This document shows, in pieces, positions 1 to 9,630 of a stretch of 40,587 nucleotides of DNA. Source of the stretch: Candidatus Avoscillospira avicola (GTDB lineage Bacteria; Bacillota; Clostridia; Oscillospirales; Oscillospiraceae); assembly GCA_018712245.1 (NCBI GenBank), contig DVHE01000013.1:1-40587 (forward strand). Direction: 5' to 3'. The notes under the pieces were generated by a model that was given only the letters and a program-made list of their open reading frames with translations, was not told the origin of the DNA and did no database searches. The translations under genes were made by a program, and so were the position numbers. The first letter of the stretch is position 1. Each line of letters starts with the position of its first letter.

Positions 1-6
1 TCCCCC

Positions 7-73
7 GTTTTTGCAACTTCAAAAAGTTGCAAAAACGACCTTATTGAACGCGCAAGGGGTCTTAACCCCTTGC
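7..73. terminator. two adjacent perfect hairpins, probable terminator of an upstream gene
   Basis: GTTTTTGCAACTT (7-19) pairs perfectly with 24-36 across a CAAA loop, and GCAAGGGGT (52-60) pairs perfectly with 65-73 across CTTA. The A/T-rich base of the first stem gives a T-run on either strand. They most likely end transcription of a gene left of the window, but a hairpin-type repeat is also possible. Confidence 0.45.
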
Positions 74-218
74 ACACATTCCCCGCTGCTCTGTCGCACA
101 AGTTCTCAGCGAGGTTTTTTGACAGTCCGAACCGGCCGAAGGCCGGTCTCGTATGCTGCATTCTGTAATACGTGACGCATGGTCATGGAATACGGAAAAA
201 TGGCCGCTATCGCGGCGC

Positions 219-455
219 GGGCCGATGTGGGCATCGGCCCCTACACCCCACACTTAATTTTCCACCCTAACCGTAGGGGCGGCTATCAGCTGTCCGCCTG
301 GCCGCGCTGCCGGAGTGCCCCCGCTGAACGCAGGGGGGCAGCGATTCCACCGTAGGGGCGCGCATCGCGCGTCCGCTTGGCGGCAATGCCAGAGCGTTTA
401 CGTCGAACAGACCCGCCTCCGGCGGGTTCGGGCCGATGTGGGCATCGGCCCCTAC
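219..455. repeat. four copies of the GTAGGGGC hairpin family
   Basis: Copies lie at 219-244 (minus orientation; stem GGGCCGATG/CATCGGCCC, loop TGGG), 273-298 (plus, degenerate right arm), 352-374 (plus; stem GGGCGCGC, loop ATC, GCGCGTCC) and 430-455 (minus; same stem as the first). The last three are spaced 78-79 bp apart. The 430 copy is preceded by a second small hairpin, CCCGCC-TCC-GGCGGG. These are non-coding interspersed repeats of the kind that populate the other large gaps of the window. Confidence 0.85.
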
Positions 456-499
456 ACACTGATTTTACTCACCTCACATCGGTATATACTGGAGGTACT

Positions 500-2970
<2,471 letters not shown>

Positions 2971-2974
<4 letters not shown>

Positions 2975-3411
2975 AAACCGTGACGGTCTTCACCGACGGG
3001 GCCTGCTCCGGCAATCCCGGCCCCGGCGGCTGGGCGGCCATCCTCCAGTATGGCGGCGCCGAGAAAGTGCTCTCCGGCGGCGCGGCGGACACCACCAACA
3101 ACCGCATGGAGCTGCTGGGCGTGATCTCGGCGCTGGAGGCGCTGAAGGAGCCGTGCCGGGTGGAGCTCTACTCCGACTCCAAGTATGTCATCGACGCCCT
3201 CCAGAAGCGGTGGGTCTGGGGATGGAAGCAGCGGGGCTGGATCAAATCCGACAAAAAACCGGCCCTCAACCGCGACCTGTGGGAGCGTCTGCTGCCGCTG
3301 GTGGAAAAGCACGAAATGGTCTACCACTGGATCAAGGGCCACGCCGAGACCGAGGAGAACAACCGCTGCGACCAGCTGGCCGTGGCGGAGAGCAGGAAAT
3401 ATCAGAAATGA
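2971..3411 (+). CDS. rnhA: ribonuclease HI
   Basis: Cytosolic endonuclease that cuts the RNA strand of RNA-DNA hybrids (R-loops, primers). It is 146 residues, the standard bacterial type 1 length. The catalytic carboxylates are visible: Asp9 in [15 protein letters not shown], Glu47 in NNRMELLG, Asp69 in YSDSKYV and Asp134 in NRCDQLA, with the helper His124 in KGHAE. The basic [12 protein letters not shown] segment (79-90) matches the substrate-binding handle of E. coli RNase HI. The ATG overlaps the gyrA stop (ATGA), implying translational coupling. Coupling R-loop removal with gyrase is biologically sensible, but this is inference from position. Confidence 0.96.
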
Positions 3412-3456
3412 GCAAAGGGGTTGTCTCAAATAGAGGCAGCCCGGAACGAGGTACAA

Positions 3457-3499
3457 AAACCCGGCAGGAGCGACCATACAGGCCGCCCCTGCCGGGTTT
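3457..3499 (+). terminator. candidate terminator of gyrA-rnhA
   Basis: AAACCCGGCAGG (3457-3468) pairs perfectly with CCTGCCGGGTTT (3488-3499) around a 19-nt loop, 45 bases after the rnhA stop. The T-tract is short (TTTC), so it is a moderate terminator candidate. Confidence 0.5.
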
Positions 3500-3600
3500 C
3501 GATTCGCGCCGGAGCTGCATGGTTCCGTCTCGTAGGGGCGGCTAGCAGCCGCCCGCTGGCTGGCGATTCCCGCACGGCTGCGGCGAACGCACAGACAAAA

Positions 3601-3886
3601 GCCTCCCCTGACGCCGTTCGGCGTTAGGGGAGGTGTCATGGCCCGTGGCCATGACGGAGGGGTCGGGAAAAGTGAATCGTGAAAAGTGAAGCGTGGAATA
3701 GGTAGCGCGAAGCGCCGGAGGGGTGAACAATCCCCCAGTCACGCTTCGCGTGCCAGCTCCAGGTTGCCGCTAAGCCTTCCCGGCCCGCGTTGCGGTCCGC
3801 CAAGGCAAGCGGCTGCCCAGCCGCTGCGGTCGCTGCATCCGCCACAGGCGGCGCTCCCTTGCGGGCCCTTTACACAAGGGGGCCTT
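3601..3886 (+). repeat. long composite interspersed repeat, copy A
   Basis: Homologous to 38650-38873. Successive modules are a hairpin starting GCCTCCCCT, a second hairpin (TCATGGCC-CGT-GGCCATGA) ending in GACGGAGGGGT, the phrase CAATCCCCCAGTCA with its own hairpin, then a conserved tract from GGTTGCCGCTAAGCCTTCC to CCCTTTACACAAGGGGGCCTT. Copy A has about 60 extra bases (near 3664-3728) absent from copy B. Stem arms differ between copies but stay complementary. No coding function is supported. Confidence 0.8.
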
Positions 3887-3956
3887 TTAAGGTGCGGCGG
3901 TACAAAAGGGCCTTTTGCAACCACACAACCTGCCACGAGAGGCTGCTGCGCGGCGC

Positions 3957-4032
3957 GGGCCGATGAAGGCATCGGCCCCTACAGAGTGCCTGCATCACCC
4001 GCACCAGCCGTAGGGGCGCGCATCGCGCGTCC
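3957..4032. repeat. pair of GTAGGGGC-family hairpins
   Basis: 3957-3982 is a minus-orientation copy (GGGCCGATG, loop AAGG, CATCGGCCC, CTAC). 4010-4032 is a plus-orientation copy with the GCGCGC-ATC-GCGCGT type stem, identical to 352-374. A further isolated plus copy lies at 3532-3554 (stem GGGCGGCT-AGC-AGCCGCCC). Confidence 0.85.
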
Positions 4033-4167
4033 GTATACTTCCCTTGTGCAAGGCAGTCCGCTGACCGCTGCGGTGCGGCACGGGCAGGCCGACCCTACAG
4101 ACCCGCCCCCGGATTTCCCGTGATGGTTGCTGTGTGCTGCCTCTGCATGAGACGCTCCCTGTTGCTG

Positions 4168-4214
4168 CAAAAACCCCCGTCTCTGCTGTCCTATCTGGGG
4201 CAGAGATGGGGGTT
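4168..4214 (-). terminator. intrinsic terminator of the fabF-cysK operon
   Basis: A 15-bp stem (4172-4186 with 4200-4214, one G-U pair) is followed on the minus strand by a run of five T, 12 bases beyond the cysK stop. It is positioned to end the four-gene minus-strand operon. Confidence 0.8.
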
Positions 4215-4225
4215 CTGTAGTTCCG

Positions 4226-5146
4226 TTATCCAAAGAGGCCTGTGGACAAATACCGCTCGCCGCTGTCGGGCAGGATCACCGCCAAGTGCTTTCCCTGGAA
4301 CTCCGGGCGGCGGGAGAGCTGCACGGCGGCATAGAGGGCCGCACCGCCGGAGGGACCGGTGAGGATGCCCTCGGTTCGGGAGAGAAGGCTGACCATGGCA
4401 AAGGCCTGGTCGTCGGCCACCGGGCAGATCTCATCCACCACCTCCCGGTGGAAATTGCCCGGCACAAAGCCGGCGCCGATGCCCTGGAGCCCGTGGGGGC
4501 CGGGCTGGCCGCCGGACAGCACAGGAGAACTCTGCGGCTCCACCGCCAGGACATAGACATGGGAGTTTTGCTGTTTGAGATACCGGGATGAACCGCAAAG
4601 CGTGCCGCCGGTGCCAACACCGGCGATCAAAGCGGCCAGAGTCCCTTCGCTGTCCTCCCACAGCTCCGGGCCGGTGGTCTCGTAGTGGGCCTGGGCGTTG
4701 GCGGGGTTGTTGAATTGGTCCAAAATCACGGCGCCGGGGATTTCGCGGGCCAGCGCCCGGGCCTTTTCGATGGCACCGGCCATGCCCTGCCGCCCCGGTG
4801 TCAGCACCAGCTGGGCGCCGTAGGCCTCCAGCAGCTGCTGCCGCTCCAGGCTCATGGTATCGGGCATGGTGAGAATGGCCTGATAGCCCAGAGCCGTGGC
4901 CAGGGCCGCGATGGCGATGCCGGTGTTGCCAGAGGTGGGCTCCAAAATGGTGCCGCCGGGACGAAGGTCACCGCGCTGTTCCGCCGCCCGGATCATATAG
5001 AGGGCGGCCCGATCCTTGGCCGAGCCGGCGGGGTTGCGTCCCTCCAGCTTGGCGAAAATGGCCGCATAGGCGCCGGCGGCTTTCGAGAGCCGCGGCAGCT
5101 CCACCAGCGGCGTATGTCCGATGGTTTTTTCGATGGAGTGATACAT
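4226..5146 (-). CDS. cysK: cysteine synthase (O-acetylserine sulfhydrylase)
   Basis: PLP enzyme of the last cysteine-biosynthesis step: O-acetylserine plus sulfide gives cysteine plus acetate, in the cytosol. It is 306 residues, normal for the family. Lys44 in NPAGSAKDR is the Schiff-base lysine; EPTSGNTG near 70 is the substrate-binding loop; GVGTGGT holds the PLP phosphate; GPSGGAA near the C-terminus fits the fold II family. The ATG follows AAAGGAGG. It is the last gene of a minus-strand set, 49 bases after the phosphatase gene, with a 10-bp inverted repeat in that gap (5165-5194) that could be a regulatory site. A related fold-II sulfhydrylase specificity cannot be excluded from sequence alone. 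Confidence 0.92.
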   Translation of the reverse strand: MYHSIEKTIGHTPLVELPRLSKAAGAYAAIFAKLEGRNPAGSAKDRAALYMIRAAEQRGDLRPGGTILEPTSGNTGIAIAALATALGYQAILTMPDTMSLERQQLLEAYGAQLVLTPGRQGMAGAIEKARALAREIPGAVILDQFNNPANAQAHYETTGPELWEDSEGTLAALIAGVGTGGTLCGSSRYLKQQNSHVYVLAVEPQSSPVLSGGQPGPHGLQGIGAGFVPGNFHREVVDEICPVADDQAFAMVSLLSRTEGILTGPSGGAALYAAVQLSRRPEFQGKHLAVILPDSGERYLSTGLFG

Positions 5147-5164
5147 GAAACTGCCTCCTTTTTC

Positions 5165-5194
5165 GTAAACGCTGCTTCAATAGACAGCGTTTAC
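5165..5194. promoter_or_regulatory. perfect inverted repeat in the cysK leader
   Basis: GTAAACGCTG (5165-5174) and CAGCGTTTAC (5185-5194) form 10-bp arms with a 10-base spacer, starting one base after the phosphatase stop and ending just before the cysK ribosome-binding site. The arm-centre spacing (20 bases) suits either an operator or an RNA hairpin between the two genes. There is no T-run good enough for a terminator reading into cysK. Confidence 0.45.
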
Positions 5195-5195
5195 T

Positions 5196-5651
5196 TTACG
5201 CCCTGCCGGCGTCCAAAGCCTCCAACAGGCCCCGGCAGCCCTCATCCCGCCAGGTGACGCCGAATTCTCCGGTGTACCAGGGGTCGGCCACGTCGCCGGG
5301 GCGGTCTGTATAGTCCATCATCAGGCGGATTTTTTTCTGGGGATCGCCCTTTAATATGCGGTGCATGGCGCGGAGGTTACGCTGGTCCATGCCGATGAAC
5401 AGATCGTAGCGGTCATAGTCGGCCCAGCTGAGCTGCCGGGCCGTTTTGCCGGTACAGTCGATGCCGTGGGCCTTCAGCTCCCGCCGTGCCGGCGGATAGA
5501 CCGGATTGCCCAGCTCTTCCGTGCTGGTGGCGGCGGAGGCGATCTCAAACTCCGCACTGCGGCCGGCTTTTTTGACCATATCTCGCAGGACAAACTCCGC
5601 CATGGGACTGCGGCAGATATTACCGTGACAGACGAACAGGATTTTATACAT
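5196..5651 (-). CDS. low-molecular-weight protein-tyrosine phosphatase
   Basis: Cytosolic phosphatase that removes phosphate from tyrosine (in some relatives arginine) residues through a cysteinyl-phosphate. It is 151 residues, standard for the family. The P-loop CHGNICRS has nucleophile Cys8 and Arg14 (C-X5-R); the general acid is Asp123 in VADPWYTG; the YDLFIGMD strand is also typical. The start at 5651 is chosen because GGGAGG lies nine bases upstream; a longer frame to 5777 lacks a ribosome-binding site and overlaps the transporter gene. It lies 20 bases after the symporter gene and 49 before cysK. Its substrate is unknown; no tyrosine kinase is visible nearby. Confidence 0.92.
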   Translation of the reverse strand: MYKILFVCHGNICRSPMAEFVLRDMVKKAGRSAEFEIASAATSTEELGNPVYPPARRELKAHGIDCTGKTARQLSWADYDRYDLFIGMDQRNLRAMHRILKGDPQKKIRLMMDYTDRPGDVADPWYTGEFGVTWRDEGCRGLLEALDAGRA

Positions 5652-5671
5652 GAAACTTCCTCCCACGGTGG

Positions 5672-7024
5672 TTAAATAAGCCCCTGCACCATGATGATCA
5701 GGATCAGAATGGGCAGCACGAATTGAAGGTACGGCTTGAGCCACCGGGGCAGCTTCATGCCGCTGCCGTGGTTGCACTCGGCCAGGTACTTGTCGAAGCC
5801 CCAGCCCCAGCGGGTGACGCAGAAGAGCAGGAAGACCAGCGAGCCGCCGGGCAGCAAAATGTTGCTGACCAGGAAGTCCTCGGTATCCATAATGCCCTTG
5901 CCCGGCAGGAGCTGCACGCCGCTGAGCAGGTTGAAGCCCAGCAGGCAGGGGAAGCTGGCAATCAGAATGATGAAAAAGTTGACGATGACAGATTTTTTCC
6001 GATCCCAGCCGAAATTGTCCATGCAGCTGCTGAGAATATTTTCAAACACGGTGATGACAGTGGTGAAGCTGGCGAAGGTCATAAACAGGAAGAACAGCGC
6101 GCCCCACAGCCGTCCGCCGGGCATGGTGACAAAGAGGTTGGGCAGCGTGAGGAAGATCAGGTTGGGGCCGGAGTCCGGCTGGATGCCGAAGCTGAAGCAG
6201 GTCGGGAAGATGATCAGGCCCGCGCTGATGGCTACGAAGGTATCCAGGCCGCAGATGCGGATGGCCTCTCCGCCCAGGGTGTGATCCCGGGACATGAAGC
6301 TGCCGAAGATCTCCATGCCGGCGATGCCCAGGCTCAGCGTGAAGAAAGCCTGGTTCATGGCGGCGGTAATGACCTTGCCAATGCCCTGCTCCGCGGCGCG
6401 GCTGAAATCGGGCAGCAGATAGAAGGAGAGGCCCTCGCCCGCACCGGGCAGGGTGACGCTGCGCGCCACCAGCGCCACGATCAGCACGAGCAGTCCCGTC
6501 ATCATCCACTTGCTGATCCGCTCCAGACCCTTTTGGATGCCGAAGCTGCAAACGCCGAAGCCTGCCGCCACCGTCACCACCATCCAGATGGTCAGCTCCA
6601 CGGGGTTTGCCAGCATGGCGCTGTAGACGTCGGCCACGCCGGCGGTATTGAGGCCGTCAAAGGTGCCGGCGGCAAATTTGAAGAAGTAATCCAGCATCCA
6701 GCCGGACACGGTGGTATAGAACATCATCAGAATATAGCAGCCGATCAGGCAGAACCAGCCGTGGATATGCCACTTGCTGCCGGGCTTCTCCAGGGTTTTA
6801 TAGGCCCGGTAGGCGCTCTGGCGGCTGGCGCGGCCCACGGCCAGCTCCATGGTCAGCACCGGCAGGCCCATAATCAGCAGGGCGATGACGTAGAACAGCA
6901 CAAATACGCCGCCGCCGTTCTCACCGGTGACATACGGAAACTTCCATACGTTTCCGATCCCAACGGCGCAGCCGGCGCTGACCAGCAGGAACCCCAGGCG
7001 GGACCCAAAATTCTCTCGCTTCAT
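5672..7024 (-). CDS. sodium-dependent transporter, NSS/SNF family
   Basis: Membrane symporter of the neurotransmitter:sodium symporter family (LeuT fold), importing an amino acid or related amine with Na+. It is 450 residues with about eleven to twelve hydrophobic segments. The signature GCAVGIGNVWKFPYVTGENG (18-37) is the unwound TM1 region that binds Na+ and substrate. TM6 carries AFFTLSLGIAGMEIFGSF. The bacterial members with a shortened C-terminus often have eleven helices. The start at 7024 has AAGGAG upstream, spaced somewhat far (13 bases). It lies between fabF (42-base gap) and the phosphatase (20-base gap), so it is cotranscribed. The substrate cannot be deduced. Confidence 0.9.
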   Translation of the reverse strand: MKRENFGSRLGFLLVSAGCAVGIGNVWKFPYVTGENGGGVFVLFYVIALLIMGLPVLTMELAVGRASRQSAYRAYKTLEKPGSKWHIHGWFCLIGCYILMMFYTTVSGWMLDYFFKFAAGTFDGLNTAGVADVYSAMLANPVELTIWMVVTVAAGFGVCSFGIQKGLERISKWMMTGLLVLIVALVARSVTLPGAGEGLSFYLLPDFSRAAEQGIGKVITAAMNQAFFTLSLGIAGMEIFGSFMSRDHTLGGEAIRICGLDTFVAISAGLIIFPTCFSFGIQPDSGPNLIFLTLPNLFVTMPGGRLWGALFFLFMTFASFTTVITVFENILSSCMDNFGWDRKKSVIVNFFIILIASFPCLLGFNLLSGVQLLPGKGIMDTEDFLVSNILLPGGSLVFLLFCVTRWGWGFDKYLAECNHGSGMKLPRWLKPYLQFVLPILILIIMVQGLI

Positions 7025-7066
7025 GTCTTCTGTGTTTCTCCTTTTCTTGTGGTAAATGCTTTCTAT

Positions 7067-8272
7067 TCAGCCGAACCGACGGAATACCAGGCTGGAATTT
7101 TGACCGCCAAAGCCGAAGGCATTGGTCATGGCGGTGTCAATGGTGCGTTGTTCCGGGCCATGGAGCAAGGGAAGCTCCACGCCGGGATTGGACAGATTGA
7201 AATTTCCGGGCAGCATTCCCTGCCGGATGGCGAGAATACAGGCGATGGCCTCGGCGATGCCGCCGGCGCCCATCATATGGCCCGTGAGCCCCTTGGTGGA
7301 GCTGACCGGCGGACAGTCCGCGCCGAACAGCGCCTGGAGCGCGGCGGCCTCGGCTCGGTCTCCCTCGGGGGTACCGGTGCCGTGGGCGTTGATATAGCCG
7401 ATGTCTTCCGGCTGCATGCCGGCCCGGCGCAGGGCATGGGCCATGCAGGCGGCGGCCTTGGAGCCGTCGGGAATGGGAGCCGTGACGTGGTAGCCGTCGG
7501 TATTGTTGGCCCAGCCGGCCAGCTCCGCCAGGATTTCGGCGCCTCTGGCCCGGGCGTGGGAGGCCGTCTCCAGCACCAGGGCCGCGCCGCCCTCGCCGAT
7601 GACAAAACCGCTGGCGTCCTGGTCAAAGGGACGGCAGGCGCGGAGGGGGTCGTCGTTCCGGCGGGAGAGGGCCCGGGCATTGGCCAGAGAGTAGATCACC
7701 AGCGGGCAGAGGATGGACTCGGCGCCCACGGCCAGCACCGCGTCGGCTTCGCCGGCCAGCAGCAGCATGGCTGCCGCCGCCACGGCGTCGCCCCCCGAGG
7801 CACAGGCCGTGGAGAGGGTGAGGCTGGGGCCGTGGAGGCCATGGGCAATGGCGATCTGCGCGGCGGCGATATTGCCCAGGATCCTGGGCACGAACCGGGG
7901 CCCCACGTTTTTGTGGACGGCGGTGGTGAGGCTTTCTTGCGTAGCGGCGGTGGTGGCGATGCCGGCCATGGCCGTGCCCATGACAATGCCCACCCGGTCC
8001 GCGTCGGCGGGCAGGCCGCCCTGCAGGGCTTCCGCCGCCGCGGCAAGGGCGTATTGCGTGAAGGCGTCGCTCTCCCGCAGCTGCTTTCCCGAGAGCCCCA
8101 GCTCCACATCCGGCACCTGGGCCGCGATCCGCACGGCCAGGCCGGCGGGGTCGAACCGGGTGATGGGGCCCACGGCGCAGCGCTCTTCCAGCAGACCGTT
8201 CCAGAAGGCCTGCACGCCCAGCCCCATGGGGGTGACGGCGCCCATGGCGGTGACGACGATAGCCTCGCCCAT
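7067..8272 (-). CDS. fabF: beta-ketoacyl-ACP synthase II
   Basis: Condensing enzyme of type II fatty-acid synthesis: acyl-ACP plus malonyl-ACP gives beta-ketoacyl-ACP, CO2 and ACP. It is 401 residues. The Cys-His-His triad is present: Cys157 in STACASGG, His297 in NAHGTGTPEGD and His332 in GHMMGAGG. The start follows a GGGAGGGAG site. It is unusual that the gene is not in a fab cluster: it heads an operon with a Na+ symporter, a phosphatase and cysK, and it is divergent from a LysR regulator with an inverted repeat between them. It could be a second FabF or a specialised ketosynthase; no acyl carrier protein is nearby. Confidence 0.9.
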   Translation of the reverse strand: MGEAIVVTAMGAVTPMGLGVQAFWNGLLEERCAVGPITRFDPAGLAVRIAAQVPDVELGLSGKQLRESDAFTQYALAAAAEALQGGLPADADRVGIVMGTAMAGIATTAATQESLTTAVHKNVGPRFVPRILGNIAAAQIAIAHGLHGPSLTLSTACASGGDAVAAAAMLLLAGEADAVLAVGAESILCPLVIYSLANARALSRRNDDPLRACRPFDQDASGFVIGEGGAALVLETASHARARGAEILAELAGWANNTDGYHVTAPIPDGSKAAACMAHALRRAGMQPEDIGYINAHGTGTPEGDRAEAAALQALFGADCPPVSSTKGLTGHMMGAGGIAEAIACILAIRQGMLPGNFNLSNPGVELPLLHGPEQRTIDTAMTNAFGFGGQNSSLVFRRFG

Positions 8273-8445
8273 GTTTTTCTCCCTCCCTGGCGTCTTGCCC
8301 CTTTACAAGGGGACATTTGCATTATATAATAGCGAATACGGATTATTTTACTGAAAAATGCCGATTTCTGCATGACAGGCCAAACTGTCTCCATCATTAT
8401 ATCAGGGGAGCCGGGGACTGTCAACGAAGACGGCGGGAGGCGCGG
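8273..8445. promoter_or_regulatory. divergent fabF / LysR promoter region
   Basis: This 173-base gap has an A/T-rich centre. On the minus strand a TATAAT hexamer at about 8321-8329 lies 50 bases before fabF. ATAAT (8326-8330) and ATTAT (8342-8346) form an inverted repeat separated by 11 bases, the T-N11-A arrangement typical of LysR-type operators, overlapping that -10. A small hairpin CCCCTT/AAGGGG (8298-8312) lies in the presumed fabF leader. The LysR ribosome-binding site GGGAGG is just upstream of 8446. Confidence 0.5.
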
Positions 8446-9330
8446 ATGGATCTCAATCAACTGACCAGCTTTGAATCGGTGGCGCAGACTCTCAGCTTCA
8501 CCGGCGCGGCCCGGCGGCTGGGGATACCGCAGTCCACGGTCAGCCGCCAGATCAACGATCTGGAGACGCAGTTGGGCGTGCGGCTTTTCTTTCGCACCAA
8601 GCGGGACGTGCAGCTGACCCAGGAGGGGCAGACGTTTCTCCCCTACGCCGGGGAGATCCTGGAGGCGGCCCGAAAGGGCGCCTATGCCCTCCGGCAGCTG
8701 CGCGACGGCGCCCGGGGCCGCCTCTCTTTGGCGGTCTCCGCTGCGCCCCGTGGGTTGCTGGAGCGGAGCCTGGGCGATTTTGCCCGGGAATATCCCGAGA
8801 TTGTGGTGGAGCTGACCCGCGTCAGCTGCGGCCGCTGCCTGATGGACGAGGATCAGGCGCCCTTTGACCTCCAGTTTCTCCCCAAGGAGATGCTGCCGGA
8901 GGCGGAGGGGCTGGAGTCGCTGACGCTGGGCGAAGAAGGCCTCAGCCTGCTGCTGCCGCCGGGGCACCCGCTGGCCCAGGGGCCGGTGGAGCTGAGCGCT
9001 TTGAGCAAGGAGCGGTTTATCCTGGTGGCCGAGGCGGAAAACCCCATCCTCTATATGCAGATTTTGGACCTGTGCCGGGCGCACCGGTTCCAGCCCCATG
9101 TGGTCAGCCGGTCCGACGATGTGGAAGCGGTGCGGCTGTCGGTGGCGTCGGGGCTGGGCGTGAGCATTCTGCCGGTCTCCCAGGCGGGGGCCGCCGGCGT
9201 CCCCATCCCGGATACCGAGGGGCTGACGGTTTACGCCGCGGTGTGGAAGAAGAGCCTTTTGAACCCGGCACTGCGGCTGTTTTTGCCGTACCTTCGCAAG
9301 GCCGCCCAGGGCGATGGCTTCGGAGCGTAG
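8446..9330 (+). CDS. LysR-family transcriptional regulator
   Basis: DNA-binding regulator with an N-terminal winged helix-turn-helix (residues 1-60; FTGAARRLGIPQSTVSRQIN is the recognition region) and a two-lobed periplasmic-binding-type effector domain (about 90-294). It is 294 residues, typical for the family. The start at 8446 is the canonical LysR start MDLNQLTSFESVA with GGGAGG upstream; an in-frame extension to 8317 covers the promoter region and is rejected. It is divergent from fabF, the usual arrangement for a LysR controlling its neighbour, so it probably regulates the fabF-symporter-phosphatase-cysK operon. Effector unknown; a cysteine or amino-acid link would be speculative. Confidence 0.9.
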   Translation: MDLNQLTSFESVAQTLSFTGAARRLGIPQSTVSRQINDLETQLGVRLFFRTKRDVQLTQEGQTFLPYAGEILEAARKGAYALRQLRDGARGRLSLAVSAAPRGLLERSLGDFAREYPEIVVELTRVSCGRCLMDEDQAPFDLQFLPKEMLPEAEGLESLTLGEEGLSLLLPPGHPLAQGPVELSALSKERFILVAEAENPILYMQILDLCRAHRFQPHVVSRSDDVEAVRLSVASGLGVSILPVSQAGAAGVPIPDTEGLTVYAAVWKKSLLNPALRLFLPYLRKAAQGDGFGA

Positions 9331-9363
9331 GCGCCCCGGCAGTCAGGCGGCGGTAAATTCCAA

Positions 9364-9379
9364 TGTTTCACGTGAAACA
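9364..9379. other. parS: parS centromere site upstream of parAB
   Basis: TGTTTCACGTGAAACA is a perfect 16-bp palindrome identical to the well-known Bacillus-type parS consensus, the ParB-binding and nucleation site. It lies 34 bases after the LysR stop and directly abuts the -35 of the candidate parAB promoter. Confidence 0.95.
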
Positions 9380-9381
9380 TA

Positions 9382-9410
9382 TTGCCTTTTCCCGCAGCTG
9401 GGGGTATAAT
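9382..9410 (+). promoter_or_regulatory. candidate parAB promoter
   Basis: TTGCCT (9382-9387), a 17-base spacer and TATAAT (9405-9410). The -35 starts three bases after parS, so ParB bound at parS would be well placed to repress its own operon. The implied leader is about 210 bases. Confidence 0.65.
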
Positions 9411-9472
9411 ATTTCAGGCAGCACAGCACGATTTGGCAAGTGGATTCGGCCAAAGATTTTGTCTCATACGAA

Positions 9473-9520
9473 AGTTATAAAAGAGCGGGAATACTGTATG
9501 TATTTCCCTCTTTTATAACT
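9473..9520 (+). other. large hairpin in the parAB leader
   Basis: AGTTATAAAAGAG (9473-9485) pairs perfectly with 9508-9520. After one unpaired base an inner stem (9487-9494 with 9500-9507, one G-U) closes a TGTAT loop, giving about 21 base pairs. It lies downstream of the candidate parAB promoter and upstream of parA. It could be a terminator of the LysR gene or a leader element; there is no separate T-run after it. A 10-bp palindrome CACAATTGTG follows at 9558-9567. Confidence 0.6.
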
Positions 9521-9630
9521 GCACGGATGGGGCGAAAGATTGGGCGAAGGCCGCAGACACAATTGTGCGGTGATGCCTTGATGCCGGCGCAGACCGGTTT
9601 TTCGTCTGTACAGTATAGGAGGTGACGCCT

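Larger units (their letters stand above)
1..499. other. gene-free stretch upstream of gyrA
   Basis: No coding frame is supported here. It holds two strong hairpins near the left edge (7-36 and 52-73), a smaller one (arms 131-137 and 141-147), and four copies of the GTAGGGGC hairpin family between 219 and 455. The gyrA ribosome-binding site GGAGG is at 491-495. I see no convincing -35/-10 pair for gyrA; TATACT at 484-489 is too close to the start to serve unless the mRNA is nearly leaderless, so gyrA may be read from upstream of the window. Confidence 0.7.
3412..4225. other. gene-free stretch with interspersed repeats
   Basis: No supported gene lies in these roughly 800 bases between convergent rnhA and cysK. 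The content is a candidate terminator (3457-3499), GTAGGGGC-family hairpins at 3532-3554, 3957-3982 and 4010-4032, a long composite repeat at 3601-3886, and the cysK terminator at 4168-4214. Open frames here run through hairpin repeats and have no ribosome-binding sites. Confidence 0.7.

Noticed and set aside
219-455. CRISPR array
   Set aside because: The repeats are palindromic, vary in their stems, occur in both orientations and lack regular unique spacers; there are no cas genes.
377-499. N-terminal extension of GyrA
   Set aside because: The extension is encoded by a repeat copy and has no ribosome-binding site; GGAGG precedes the ATG at 500.
5723-8329. 868-codon open frame on the plus strand
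   Set aside because: It is antisense to fabF and the symporter gene, has no ribosome-binding site, and its composition (Gly/Ala/Gln/His-rich) is that of a GC-rich shadow frame.
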